Of a DNA stretch of 25,072 nucleotides, positions 1 through 7,369 are shown piece after piece. Source of the DNA: an uncultured Desulfobacterales bacterium (GTDB lineage Bacteria > Desulfobacterota > Desulfobacteria > Desulfobacterales > G020354645). Location: NCBI GenBank assembly GCA_947259865.1, contig CAMYNZ010000058.1:1-25072 (forward strand), given 5' to 3'. The notes under the pieces were generated by a model. The model was not told the DNA's origin. It saw only the letters and a list, made by a program, of their open reading frames with translations, and did no database searches. Numbering within the stretch: position 1 is the stretch's first letter; each line of letters starts with the position of its first letter. The position numbers and the translations under genes were made by a program.

Positions 1-359
1 ACGTCGATGATTCCTTTTTGAAGGCCATCCAGGTCGATATACGAGTTGTCCTAGTCTCTTCGGGCAAAAAAATCACCGATGGCCTCGGCCATGATATTGA
101 GGGTGGCGGCCGAGAATTCGGGCCCCCGCTGGGACCCGTGACCCCAGACGGCGCCTTGATCCATGAGACCGTACCGTTGATAAACGTTTTGACCGGTGAT
201 GATATCGGATTTTTGAAACAAAACATTGCCGGTCGGGCCAACCACTTTTTCCGGATAGGGCGGAAGGTCCTTTTTCATGTAGACGCCACCCCCCAGCAGG
301 ATGACCATGGCCACGATGAAACAAAGTATGGCCGCCCACTTGAGATTTCTTAAAGACAT
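1..359 (-). pseudogene. norZ: Quinol-type nitric oxide reductase, N-terminal part, interrupted by in-frame TAG and cut by the window edge
   Basis: The reading frame starts at ATG 357-359 behind a near-perfect ribosome-binding site (AAGGAGGG, complement of 365-372). It gives one N-terminal membrane helix (about residues 7-27), then the periplasmic segment typical of single-subunit quinol NO reductases, with the motif GLMDQGAVWGHGSQRGPEFS. qNOR reduces NO to N2O in the cytoplasmic membrane with electrons from quinol. At 51-53 the frame meets TAG after 102 codons. The same frame continues to base 1 with DNSYIDLDGLQKGIIDV, which also reads as qNOR sequence, so the stop lies inside the gene and is not its natural end. 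Most of the protein (about 750 residues in the family) lies outside the window. It may be a nonsense mutation, a sequencing error or, less likely, a recoded codon. The family call is firm; the status of the gene is open. Confidence 0.8.
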
Positions 360-747
360 GTTTTCCCTCCTTTTTTCCTGATTATAGAACCGTTTAAAAT
401 GTCAGGTAAACACCCGAAGCTGAAAGTACCCGCCGGGTCACGCCCAATCGCCCGGTGGGGTCCAATAGGATAATTATATGGGTCAGGTTACTTTTAGGAG
501 TGACCTGAAATTTACTTTATGAGATTCGATTGAGTGGATATGCTATCACTTATGTTTCGGTTTTGATGTAGGTCAAAAAACCGGAAAAAACAACTCAAAT
601 CGTAAATATTTGTAAATGGGCAGCAGTGGGGTATAACCGGAAAGAGTGTTAATGTTTGCTACGATTTACAGGCGTCGCGAGGCAGGGACGGCTCCGGTAG
701 TGCAGTGGGGTAGGGTTTGTCACCCGGAGACAGTGATCTTTCAGGTG
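360..747. other. 388-base intergenic region upstream of norZ
   Basis: This stretch lies between the anti-sigma factor stop and norZ, both on the minus strand. I see no convincing ORF. It holds the norZ ribosome-binding site (365-372) and one dyad resembling an FNR/DNR box (563-576, listed separately). It probably carries the norZ promoter, but I could not assign -35/-10 boxes with confidence. Confidence 0.5.
563..576. promoter_or_regulatory. Candidate CRP/FNR-family (FNR/DNR-type) operator
   Basis: TTGATGTAGGTCAA matches the FNR/DNR consensus TTGAT-N4-ATCAA with one mismatch (G for A at the start of the right half). The dyad extends two more bases on each side (561-578, TTTT...AAAA). FNR-family regulators, including NO-responsive DNR/NNR proteins, commonly control NO reductase genes. 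The site is about 200 bases upstream of the norZ start, farther than usual, so a long 5' leader or chance occurrence must be allowed for. Confidence 0.4.
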
Positions 748-1014
748 TTATAATGGTTTTGGCAGGGATTGCTTGATACGCTCACAGGCTTCATTCGGGA
801 GGACCCGTGTGTCATCCGAATCGCCGGGCGTTATCTCCTCAGATCGACAAACCTCTCTGATTAACAATAACTGGCGTCTAAATCGGGTACAGTATTTGCA
901 CATCAACAGGTGCATCCGGATTAACACCCGATGATGCATCGGCAGGACCCGATCCATCGACTCGGATACAATTTGTGTGACCGCTTTGCAATTAAACATC
1001 CAATGTTTCACCAT
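748..1014 (-). CDS. Zinc-finger anti-sigma factor
   Basis: This small protein carries the ZAS-type motif H-x3-C-x2-C (HLLMCKYC, in its middle) and an upstream cysteine in NCKAV, as in zf-HC2 anti-sigma factors that bind ECF sigma factors. The longest frame begins at GTG 1026, overlapping the sigma stop as GTGA, but ATG 1014 sits 5-6 bases behind GAGGG and is the better start (88 residues). There is no membrane helix, so it is a cytoplasmic anti-sigma of the ChrR/RsrA-like small type, perhaps redox- or metal-sensitive. It follows the sigma gene directly and is almost certainly co-transcribed and translationally coupled. The signal it senses cannot be read from the sequence. Confidence 0.75.
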   Translation of the reverse strand: MVKHWMFNCKAVTQIVSESMDRVLPMHHRVLIRMHLLMCKYCTRFRRQLLLIREVCRSEEITPGDSDDTRVLPNEACERIKQSLPKPL

Positions 1015-1022
1015 GAATTCCC

Positions 1023-1613
1023 TCACGCTTTCGAGTTAAACCAATTTATTTCAAGGCAATCTCTTAAACGCATGCGGGCCCTGTAAAGCATAACCCAACT
1101 ATTCGTCGCAGATATCTTTAAGGCCTTACAAATCTCTTCTGTACTTAATTCCTCCATTTCGCGCAAAATAAATGCGTTTGCCAGACGCTCGGGAAGTCTG
1201 GCCAAACATCTGTAGAGAACATCCAAAAATTCCTTTTGCTCATAGATTTTCATGGGATTGACGTACCATTTGCCGGGCTTGATCTTCCATTGGCCCGTGT
1301 TGTCGAAAAGGGAATCGATAGCCTCGCCGATGGTCTCGATATCTTGCCTGGCTTGTTCTTTGCTGTTCTTTCGATAATAATCAACGATTTTATGCTTTAA
1401 TATGGCGGTCAGCCAGGTTCGCACGGCAGATCGGCTCTCAAAATTTTTACGGGCAACAAGCGCAGCCAGAAAGGTTTCCTGAACAAGATCTTCTGCTACC
1501 GATGGGTCTTTAACCCTGGCAAGGGCGAAACGGTAAAGATAGTCACCGTGCTGGTCCACCCATACCTCGGGATCAAGGGCCTGACTTTCAGGGGCGAGTT
1601 GTTTTTGATTCAT
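1023..1613 (-). CDS. ECF-subfamily RNA polymerase sigma factor
   Basis: The 196-residue protein has sigma region 2 at about residues 17-85 (core AEDLVQETFLAAL, then RTWLTAILKHKIVDYYRK for -10 recognition) and region 4 at about 128-190 (LARLPERLANAFILREMEEL, then the helix-turn-helix STEEICKALKISATNSWVMLYRAR). Region 3 is absent, as in all ECF factors. It directs RNA polymerase to a small stress regulon and is held by the anti-sigma factor encoded next. The pair lies just upstream of norZ on the same strand, so NO or redox stress is one possible input; this is inference only. A long 2-to-4 linker (about residues 85-125) is visible. The start is ATG at 1611-1613 with a weak ribosome-binding site. 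Confidence 0.92.
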   Translation of the reverse strand: MNQKQLAPESQALDPEVWVDQHGDYLYRFALARVKDPSVAEDLVQETFLAALVARKNFESRSAVRTWLTAILKHKIVDYYRKNSKEQARQDIETIGEAIDSLFDNTGQWKIKPGKWYVNPMKIYEQKEFLDVLYRCLARLPERLANAFILREMEELSTEEICKALKISATNSWVMLYRARMRLRDCLEINWFNSKA

Positions 1614-1702
1614 TTTTGGTGTCCGTCTCTTGAGTCAGATTATGATATTGTTTAGCAGAAAAATGACAGATAGACAAATAATTAGTTGGGTTCACGTGTT
1701 GG

Positions 1703-1738
1703 CGGGCGGTTGCTCAAAAGGATTTGGGCAACCGCCCG
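1703..1738. repeat. Strong 11-bp inverted repeat between the PilZ and sigma genes
   Basis: CGGGCGGTTGC (1703-1713) is the exact complement of GCAACCGCCCG (1728-1738), separated by 14 bases. No T-run follows on either strand, so it is not a classical intrinsic terminator. It lies downstream of the PilZ gene and upstream of the sigma gene, both read leftward, and may block readthrough or protect an mRNA 3' end. Confidence 0.6.
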
Positions 1739-1847
1739 TTGGGATGTCGTCATTGATGGGCCGGAAATATTCAGGAAGCATTTTAGCGGTGGAAAGCGGG
1801 TACCCGGGGAACCGGGTGTATCGGTCCGGCTCAATTGGCAGATGGCG

Positions 1848-2318
1848 TCAACTGATTATTTCATAAATGCGTTGGGTCTGCTCCGCAAAGTTTTTGACAA
1901 TATCCATGTGGTGTTTTGAAATATAGTTGAATTTTACGCCAAACCCCTGGGATCCGCTCCAGACAATCTCACCGTTGAGATTGAAGGGGGTCTTTTGGTC
2001 GGGGATTGTAAATGTCAGTCTGATATCAAGTCCGGAGGCAAACGTTAAATCGGTTTCGATGAAAACACCATAGGTACTGATGTCGAGGATATAACTATTG
2101 AAAATTTGTCCCTTGACGAGATAATCAACCGGAATTAAACACTGACGTCTTGAATCTCCCCGTCTGTCGGATTCGTCATTTTCGGACCTGATCCGCTTAA
2201 ACCTTTTTTCCAGAAACCGTAACAGTTTTAACCGCATGGGTTCCGACATGATATCAATCAGCGCGATTAACTGAGATCGGGTAGGGGTGTTATTAAAATT
2301 TTGACCGGAATTAAGCAT
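1848..2318 (-). CDS. PilZ-domain protein (c-di-GMP effector)
   Basis: The second half (about residues 55-145) is a PilZ domain. The RxxxR-type c-di-GMP binding motif is seen as RRGDSRRQCLIPV, followed by the second motif DISTYGVFIET (D-x-S-x-x-G) and a closing beta segment GEIVWSGSQGFGVKF. The N-terminal 50 residues are helical (IALIDIMSEPMRLKLLRFLEKR) and may mediate output or oligomerisation. PilZ proteins bind cyclic di-GMP and adjust motility, exopolysaccharide or gene expression; the target here is unknown. The longest frame starts at TTG 2324, but ATG 2316-2318 is 9 bases behind GGGAG and is preferred (156 residues). The gene stands alone, separated from the sigma gene by a strong inverted repeat. 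Confidence 0.88.
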   Translation of the reverse strand: MLNSGQNFNNTPTRSQLIALIDIMSEPMRLKLLRFLEKRFKRIRSENDESDRRGDSRRQCLIPVDYLVKGQIFNSYILDISTYGVFIETDLTFASGLDIRLTFTIPDQKTPFNLNGEIVWSGSQGFGVKFNYISKHHMDIVKNFAEQTQRIYEIIS

Positions 2319-2324
2319 GCACAA

Positions 2325-2628
2325 TGGCTCCCAGGGATCTGTCTAATTTATCCGCCGACGCTTTTTGGCCAAGATGGTTGAACCGCATGACCTGATTTTC
2401 CACTAAACAGCTAATATCATATGCTATTATGTGGTTTTTTTCAATAGCCGGGATTTATGTACTCAAGTCCCTAACATTTTTATGACTTTGGTTTTCCATA
2501 GCCAATCGTTTTCTGCCCGCTAGGGGGCATATGTAATGCTTAATCTAACCCTAATAATTACTCCTTGTATTTTCTGAATCTTTTGGTAACAAAAGAATAT
2601 CTAGTAAATCTTTTGTAAAGACTGTCTT
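2325..2628. other. 304-base divergent intergenic region with a small inverted repeat
   Basis: It separates the leftward PilZ gene from the rightward ligase gene and should hold both promoters. TCTTTTG-GTAA-CAAAAGA (2579-2596) is a perfect 7-bp dyad about 33 bases before the ligase start. Half of it recurs as ATCTTTTGTAA just downstream, so this is a possible operator. No ORF or RNA is seen. Confidence 0.45.
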
Positions 2629-3975
2629 ATGATTGCAGACCAGAAATACTGGAATCCTGTTCTGGAAACGCTCCCCCGTAACCAGCTCCGGGATCTCCAA
2701 TTGAAAAAATTTAAACGGATATTTCAATGGGCCTATGATCATTCCAAATTTCACCGCAATCTATATCAAAAAGCGGGCCTGGGACCCGATGATATTCGTT
2801 CGTTTGAGGATATCCGGCGGGTTCCTAAAATTGAAAAAGCCATGATGCGGGAGATTCAATGCAAAGATCCCTTTCCTTACGGTGACGCCCTGTGCGTACC
2901 CCTCGAGGAGGTAACGGCTTTTCGCCAGACCAGCGGTACCACCGGCCAGCCCGTTTACCAGCCCGATACCTGGCAGGATTGGGAATGGTGGGCCGAGTGC
3001 TGGTCTTATATTCTTTGGGCCCAGGGATACCGGCCCAAGGATCGCGTGTTTATTCCATTTGGTTACAATGTATTTGTGGCTTTCTGGGCCGGTCACTATG
3101 CAGCCGAGAAGTTGGGGTGTGAGGTTATACCCGGCGGTGTGCTCGACACCCAGGCCCGGATTTTAAAGATCCGGGAATTAAGGGCTACTGCCATGATGGC
3201 CACACCCACGTATATTCTGGGGATGGCGGATACGGCCCGCAATAAATTGGGTATCGAGCCGTCCGAGCTGAGTATCAACAAGATCACCTGTGCCGGCGAA
3301 CCGGGTGCCAGTATATCCAGTACCAAAAAACGCATGGAAACAGCCTGGGGAGCCAAGGTATACGATCACGCCGGTGCCACCGAAATCGGTGCCTGGTCCT
3401 ATGAGTGCCGGCATCAACCCGGCGGGATGCATGTGAATGAAGCCTTTTTTCTGGTGGAAATTGAAGATATGCAAACCGGGGATATTATTCAGGCGCCGGG
3501 ACAACGGGGTAAGATGGTCATCACCGCGCTGGATCGTCAGGCACAACCGTGCATCCGCTTTGACGCCAAAGATGTTATTGAATGGGATCCCAACCCGTGT
3601 GACTGCGGACGAAGCTTTCGTCTCATAAGGGGAGGTGTTCTGGGCAGGTCCGATGATATTACCAAAGTCAAAGGCGTGCTGTTGGCCCCGGCGGCCGTTG
3701 AAGCGGTCGTCAGAGGTATTGACGGCCTCGGTGATGAATACGAAGTGGTGGTCGACAAGCTGGGGGATATGGATCGCATTAAACTCAAGGTGGAGTTAAT
3801 ACCGGGGGCCGAAGATAGGGCCAAAGCCATCGAGACCCAGCTCAAGGATCAATTACGGTTGAAAACCAATCTGGCCTATCGAATCGAGATTTATGATTAT
3901 GGGCGGCTGCCGCGCTATGAGATCAAGGCCAGGCGTTTCAAGGACTTAAGAAAAAAAAATACGAACAATAAATAG
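2629..3975 (+). CDS. Phenylacetate-CoA ligase family protein (AMP-forming)
   Basis: The 448-residue protein is a full-length PaaK-like adenylate-forming enzyme. It has the P-loop RQTSGTTGQPVY (residues 99-110), the ATE motif in DHAGATEIGAW (247-256), the DAKD aspartate region and the C-terminal motif VLGRSDDITKVKGVLLAP. Such enzymes activate aryl or other carboxylic acids with ATP and transfer them to CoA in the cytoplasm. The CDCG pair before the hinge is also common in the family. The exact substrate cannot be assigned; benzoate- or phenylacetate-like acids fit anaerobic aromatic degradation, but PaaK paralogues have many substrates. The start ATG 2629 has only a weak ribosome-binding site. 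A 62-residue protein follows after 17 bases and is probably co-transcribed. Confidence 0.88.
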   Translation: MIADQKYWNPVLETLPRNQLRDLQLKKFKRIFQWAYDHSKFHRNLYQKAGLGPDDIRSFEDIRRVPKIEKAMMREIQCKDPFPYGDALCVPLEEVTAFRQTSGTTGQPVYQPDTWQDWEWWAECWSYILWAQGYRPKDRVFIPFGYNVFVAFWAGHYAAEKLGCEVIPGGVLDTQARILKIRELRATAMMATPTYILGMADTARNKLGIEPSELSINKITCAGEPGASISSTKKRMETAWGAKVYDHAGATEIGAWSYECRHQPGGMHVNEAFFLVEIEDMQTGDIIQAPGQRGKMVITALDRQAQPCIRFDAKDVIEWDPNPCDCGRSFRLIRGGVLGRSDDITKVKGVLLAPAAVEAVVRGIDGLGDEYEVVVDKLGDMDRIKLKVELIPGAEDRAKAIETQLKDQLRLKTNLAYRIEIYDYGRLPRYEIKARRFKDLRKKNTNNK

Positions 3976-3992
3976 ATTGACCCGAGGCAATA

Positions 3993-4181
3993 ATGGACAA
4001 CCCGCTAGAATTGGACGCGATCAACGCCAAAATTCAGGTGCTAAAAAAGACAGCCGAGGAGTTGAAACGCCTGGGCACCGACTTTCCAGCCGTGAGTCGA
4101 AATGCAGATCGTATTTTGGCCAGCGTTAAAATGCTGGAAATCAACGTCACTGATTGGGTTGATTTAGACTTGCCGGATTAA
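3993..4181 (+). CDS. Small conserved-looking protein downstream of the ligase
   Basis: A 62-residue acidic, mostly helical protein (helix about residues 8-27, KIQVLKKTAEELKRLG) with a charged C-terminus. GAGG (3984-3987) lies 5 bases before ATG, a good ribosome-binding site, and the gene begins 17 bases after the ligase stop, so it is likely a real operon partner. I do not recognise a family. It could be an accessory or regulatory subunit, but nothing in it shows a function. Confidence 0.6.
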   Translation: MDNPLELDAINAKIQVLKKTAEELKRLGTDFPAVSRNADRILASVKMLEINVTDWVDLDLPD

Positions 4182-4589
4182 GCCCCAGCAGTCAGGAAAT
4201 GCCGCGCTGACACAGTATAACCTTATCCGGATAAATTTTTTGTGTTTTTGCGCATCTTACGGTTTATGTCAGATTCTCGTTTTTAACTTGAAAATATTTT
4301 TTTGGTTCTTATTCATTTATTGTGCCGTTCTGATCGTCATTGATAAGCCCTTTCTCATGAATACGTTAAAATTCGGCCCTATCCAATTAGAAATAATAAA
4401 ATAGTTTTTGCCGGATGGTTGTATCCGGGCGCGGCCAATGAGAAGCAATTATCGGGGTGGATGCTTTAAAACCGTTTTACTGGATAAAACTGCACCATTG
4501 AATACCGAAATCAGGCCGGGCGGGTTTTGGGCAATTTTTAAAAAGAGACAAAATCGGATGATGGACCGTTAACAAAAAGGGGCAAACTT
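4182..4589. other. 408-base intergenic region upstream of the Co/Ni transporter
   Basis: No gene is seen. Visible structure: a 12-bp palindrome TTATCCGGATAA (4223-4234) followed by ATTTTTTG, and a hairpin CCGGAT-GGTTGT-ATCCGG (4411-4428). Both share a TATCCGG-like core. I looked for a cobalamin riboswitch (B12 box) and for a NikR-type GTATGA/TCATAC dyad and found neither convincingly. The region should contain the promoter of the long downstream operon. The ribosome-binding site of cbiM is AGGGG around 4578-4582. Confidence 0.5.
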
Positions 4590-5627
4590 ATGCACATGGC
4601 AGATGCACTGATTTCACCGGCAGTCGGCGGCACAATGTGGGCAGCCTCTGCGGGTCTTATTGGATATTGCTCCAAAAAAATCAAAGAAGATATGGATGAT
4701 CGAAAAATCCCGCTGATGGGGGTGGTTGGCGCATTTATTTTCGCAGCCCAGATGATAAACTTTACTATTCCGGGAACCGGCTCCAGCGGCCATCTCGGCG
4801 GAGGGATGATCCTTGCCATTTTGCTCGGACCCCATGCCGCCTTTCTTACCATGGCCTCGGTGCTGACTGTCCAGGCGCTGTTTTTCGCCGATGGCGGCTT
4901 GCTGGCACTGGGCAGCAATATCTTTAATCTCGGCGTTTTTCCCTGCTTTATAGCCTATCCGCTTATCTACAAAAAGATTGTCGGTGATAAATTCGGCGAG
5001 GGTCGCGTGCTCCTGGGTGCTACCATTTCCGCCGTGCTGGGACTCCAGCTGGGTGCACTGGGTGTGGTGCTTCAAACCATTTTGTCCGGTGTTGCCGAAC
5101 TGCCTTTTGGGACCTTTGTCCTTCTGATGCAGCCCATTCATTTGGCCATCGGAATAGTAGAAGGGCTGGCAACAACGGCGGTTATTATATTTGTCTGGAA
5201 GGTTCGTCCTGAAATCATAAAAGTGGCGATTGAATCAACACCCATTGGAAAAACCCGTATTCGAAAAGTAGTCATAGGGCTGTTGATAATGTCCGCAGTG
5301 ACGGGCGGTGCCTTGAGCTGGTTTGCCTCCTCGCAGCCGGATGGATTGGAGTGGTCTGTGTTAAAAGCTACCGGAAAAGAGGGATCGGTAGAATCGCAAA
5401 AGGGAGTGCACATCCCCCTCAGCCAGATTCAGGAAAAAACGGCTATTTTACCGGAGTATACATTTAAAACCAGTAAAACCGAACCCGCGGCCGAGAACCA
5501 TAAATCCTGGCCGACGGTGGATGCCGGTACCACCATTTCCGGCCTGGTGGGTGGTGCGCTGACGCTGCTTGTGGCCGGATTGATCGGATATGCACTCAGG
5601 CGTCGCAAGCGGAATCACGGGTCTTAA
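4590..5627 (+). CDS. cbiM: Cobalt/nickel ECF-type transporter, CbiM/NikM substrate-binding subunit fused to a PDGLE (N-component) domain
   Basis: The first about 215 residues are the CbiM/NikM membrane component. It begins MHMADALIS, and in this family the N-terminal amine and His2 coordinate the metal. A further conserved histidine lies in SSGHLGGG, and several hydrophobic helices follow. From about residue 225 comes a second part with one helix, a periplasmic segment containing the PDGLE signature (SQPDGLEWS) and a final helix (about 318-338), i.e. the small N component fused on. The protein captures Co2+ or Ni2+ for uptake with the CbiQ and CbiO products that follow. Co versus Ni cannot be decided, since no riboswitch or NikR site is evident. 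The start is fixed by the ribosome-binding site and the MHM N-terminus. Confidence 0.92.
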   Translation: MHMADALISPAVGGTMWAASAGLIGYCSKKIKEDMDDRKIPLMGVVGAFIFAAQMINFTIPGTGSSGHLGGGMILAILLGPHAAFLTMASVLTVQALFFADGGLLALGSNIFNLGVFPCFIAYPLIYKKIVGDKFGEGRVLLGATISAVLGLQLGALGVVLQTILSGVAELPFGTFVLLMQPIHLAIGIVEGLATTAVIIFVWKVRPEIIKVAIESTPIGKTRIRKVVIGLLIMSAVTGGALSWFASSQPDGLEWSVLKATGKEGSVESQKGVHIPLSQIQEKTAILPEYTFKTSKTEPAAENHKSWPTVDAGTTISGLVGGALTLLVAGLIGYALRRRKRNHGS

Positions 5628-5679
5628 CAATTATCCCCATTGAATGGTAAAAGCCATGACCGCTTCGCATGCCCGCAAG

Positions 5680-5700
5680 CCCCGCCCTTTTGGGCTGGGG
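5680..5700 (+). repeat. GC-rich hairpin between cbiMN and cbiQ
   Basis: CCCCGCCC (5680-5687) pairs with GGGCTGGGG (5692-5700) across a TTTT loop, with one bulged T: about 8 bp of almost pure G-C pairing. It lies in the 132-base gap between the transporter genes, without a following T-run. It may set the ratio of CbiM to CbiQO by slowing RNA decay or polymerase. Confidence 0.5.
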
Positions 5701-5759
5701 AGCTTCACACCGGATCAATGGACCCGGGGGGCCGCGACCTAAATTATTTTAAGGCTAGC

Positions 5760-6572
5760 ATGGCAAAGATCGATACACATTTTTTTGACTTCGGGTATCT
5801 GGACAAACTGTCCTACCAACAATCGCCCATACATCAGTTAGACCCGCGCGCCAAACTGGTGACGACCGTTGTGTTTATTACAGCCGTGGTTTCTTTTGGC
5901 AAATACGAAATTTCGGCATTGCTACCGTATCTTATTTTTCCGGCGGCTCTGTGTGGTTTGGCAGATCTCCCGCCGGCGTATCTGTTAAAGAAAATTCTGC
6001 TGGTTTCTCCTTTTGCGATACTGATTGGTATATTCAACCCACTCATGGATCGGGAAATTCTTATCAGCCTGGGAGGATTGGATATTGCCGGCGGTTGGGT
6101 ATCTTTTGCATCCATTTTACTTCGGTTCTTCCTCACCGTGGGTGCTGCTTTGATTTTAATTGCGGCGACCGGTTTCAATGCTGTTTGTATGGGCCTGGAA
6201 AAGCTGGGCACACCGAAGGTTTTTGTGGTCCAACTCATGTTTTTATACCGGTATATATTCGTGTTGGTCGATGAGGCTGCTCGTATGGTTCGGGCCAGAT
6301 CGCTTCGATCCTTTGGCCGCAGCGGAACAGGACTCAAAACTTTCGGTTACCTGGTAGGCCATTTATTGCTGCGCACCGTGGACCGGGCCCAACGCATTCA
6401 TCTGGCGATGCGATGTCGCGGATTCGACGGCCAGTTCCACATCATGAAATCACCAAAAATTCGACCCAAAGAAATTGGGTTTATCTTGGGATGGTCGGCA
6501 TTATTTATTCTCATGCGATTTTACAATTTCCCCCAGCTGGTGGGCGCCACGATTACGGAGTTTATAAAATGA
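5760..6572 (+). CDS. cbiQ: Cobalt/nickel ECF transporter T component CbiQ
   Basis: A membrane protein of 270 residues with several hydrophobic helices (e.g. LVTTVVFITAVVSF and FFLTVGAALILIAATGF) and the cytoplasmic coupling segment with Ala-Arg-containing motifs (EAARMVRARSLRSFG) that docks to the ATPase. The longest frame starts at 5640, but the extra 40 residues are unlike the family. ATG 5760, preceded by AAGG at 5751-5754, gives a typical CbiQ start (MAKIDTHFFDFGYLDKLSYQQSPIHQLDPRAK region). It overlaps cbiO by ATGA, showing translational coupling. Confidence 0.9.
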   Translation: MAKIDTHFFDFGYLDKLSYQQSPIHQLDPRAKLVTTVVFITAVVSFGKYEISALLPYLIFPAALCGLADLPPAYLLKKILLVSPFAILIGIFNPLMDREILISLGGLDIAGGWVSFASILLRFFLTVGAALILIAATGFNAVCMGLEKLGTPKVFVVQLMFLYRYIFVLVDEAARMVRARSLRSFGRSGTGLKTFGYLVGHLLLRTVDRAQRIHLAMRCRGFDGQFHIMKSPKIRPKEIGFILGWSALFILMRFYNFPQLVGATITEFIK

Positions 6573-7369
6573 GTCATCATATCATAGAAGCTCAGGGTCT
6601 GGATTATACTTACCCGGATGGCACTCCCGGCATCCGCGAGATAACATTTCGCATCACCCACGGGGAATCGGTTGCCGTTGTTGGGGCCAATGGAGCCGGC
6701 AAATCGACCCTGCTGCTTCATTTAAACGGTTATCTTACACCGACCCGTGGGATTTTGCGAATCGGTGATTATCCCCTGACAAAAAGGAATTTAAAGGCTG
6801 TGAGGCGGTCGGTCGGTATGGTGTTCCAAGACCCGGATGATCAACTGTTTATGCCCACGGTATTTGATGACGTGGCCTTCGGTCCTCTGAATCTGGGTCT
6901 TCCCCCGCAAGAAGTGGAAAAGTGTGTCAGATCTGCTCTTGATACCGTCGGCATACCCCATCTGAAGGATAGACCGCCGTATAAGCTTTCCGGGGGAGAA
7001 AAACGGTCCGTCGCCATTGCCTCGGTGCTTTCCATGTCACCGGATATACTGGTTATGGATGAACCCACTGCAGATCTGGACCCCAGGGCCCGCAGACGAC
7101 TGATCCAACTGCTGAAGTCATTCACGCACACCAAAGTTGTCGCCACCCATGATTTGGATATGGCAATGGATGTTTGCGGCAGAACCATTGTGATCTACCA
7201 GGGACGTATTACTGCGGATGGACCCACCCTGGATGTGTTCCAGAATGAAGCCCTTCTTGAACGCAGCGGCCTGGAAAAACCGCTGAGAATGCAGAGCTGC
7301 CCGGTCTGTGAGGCCAACGATAAAAAAGTGATAAAAAATGGGCTTTATCTTACTGGAAGGCGGAGCTGA
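6569..7369 (+). CDS. cbiO: Cobalt/nickel ECF transporter ATPase CbiO
   Basis: The 266-residue ABC ATPase energises metal uptake with CbiMN and CbiQ. It shows Walker A GANGAGKS (39-46), a Q-loop at Q87, signature LSGGEKRS (140-147), Walker B LVMDEPTADLD (161-171) and the switch histidine H194 (ATHD). A longer upstream frame exists (from 6413), but it overlaps cbiQ by 160 bases, and ATG 6569, overlapping the cbiQ stop, is the obvious start. The last 30 residues add a CPVC pair (C244, C247) beyond the usual domain end, a possible metal-sensing tail. The gene overlaps the next ORF by 32 bases. Confidence 0.93.
   Translation: MSHHIIEAQGLDYTYPDGTPGIREITFRITHGESVAVVGANGAGKSTLLLHLNGYLTPTRGILRIGDYPLTKRNLKAVRRSVGMVFQDPDDQLFMPTVFDDVAFGPLNLGLPPQEVEKCVRSALDTVGIPHLKDRPPYKLSGGEKRSVAIASVLSMSPDILVMDEPTADLDPRARRRLIQLLKSFTHTKVVATHDLDMAMDVCGRTIVIYQGRITADGPTLDVFQNEALLERSGLEKPLRMQSCPVCEANDKKVIKNGLYLTGRRS

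Noticed and set aside
51..53. Pyrrolysine at the norZ TAG
   Set aside because: Pyrrolysine is known from methylamine methyltransferases and a few others, not NO reductases; TAG is an ordinary stop in the window, so a mutation or error is the simpler explanation.
3178..3546. Long minus-strand ORFs antisense to the ligase gene
   Set aside because: They shadow a strongly supported coding frame, have no start signals and no family resemblance.
4182..4589. Cobalamin riboswitch or NikR operator upstream of the Co/Ni transporter
   Set aside because: No B12-box-like segment and no spaced GTATGA/TCATAC dyad could be found; only small palindromes are present.
4538..5141. Minus-strand ORFs antisense to cbiM
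   Set aside because: Explained by codon bias of the real plus-strand gene; no ribosome-binding site and no domain.
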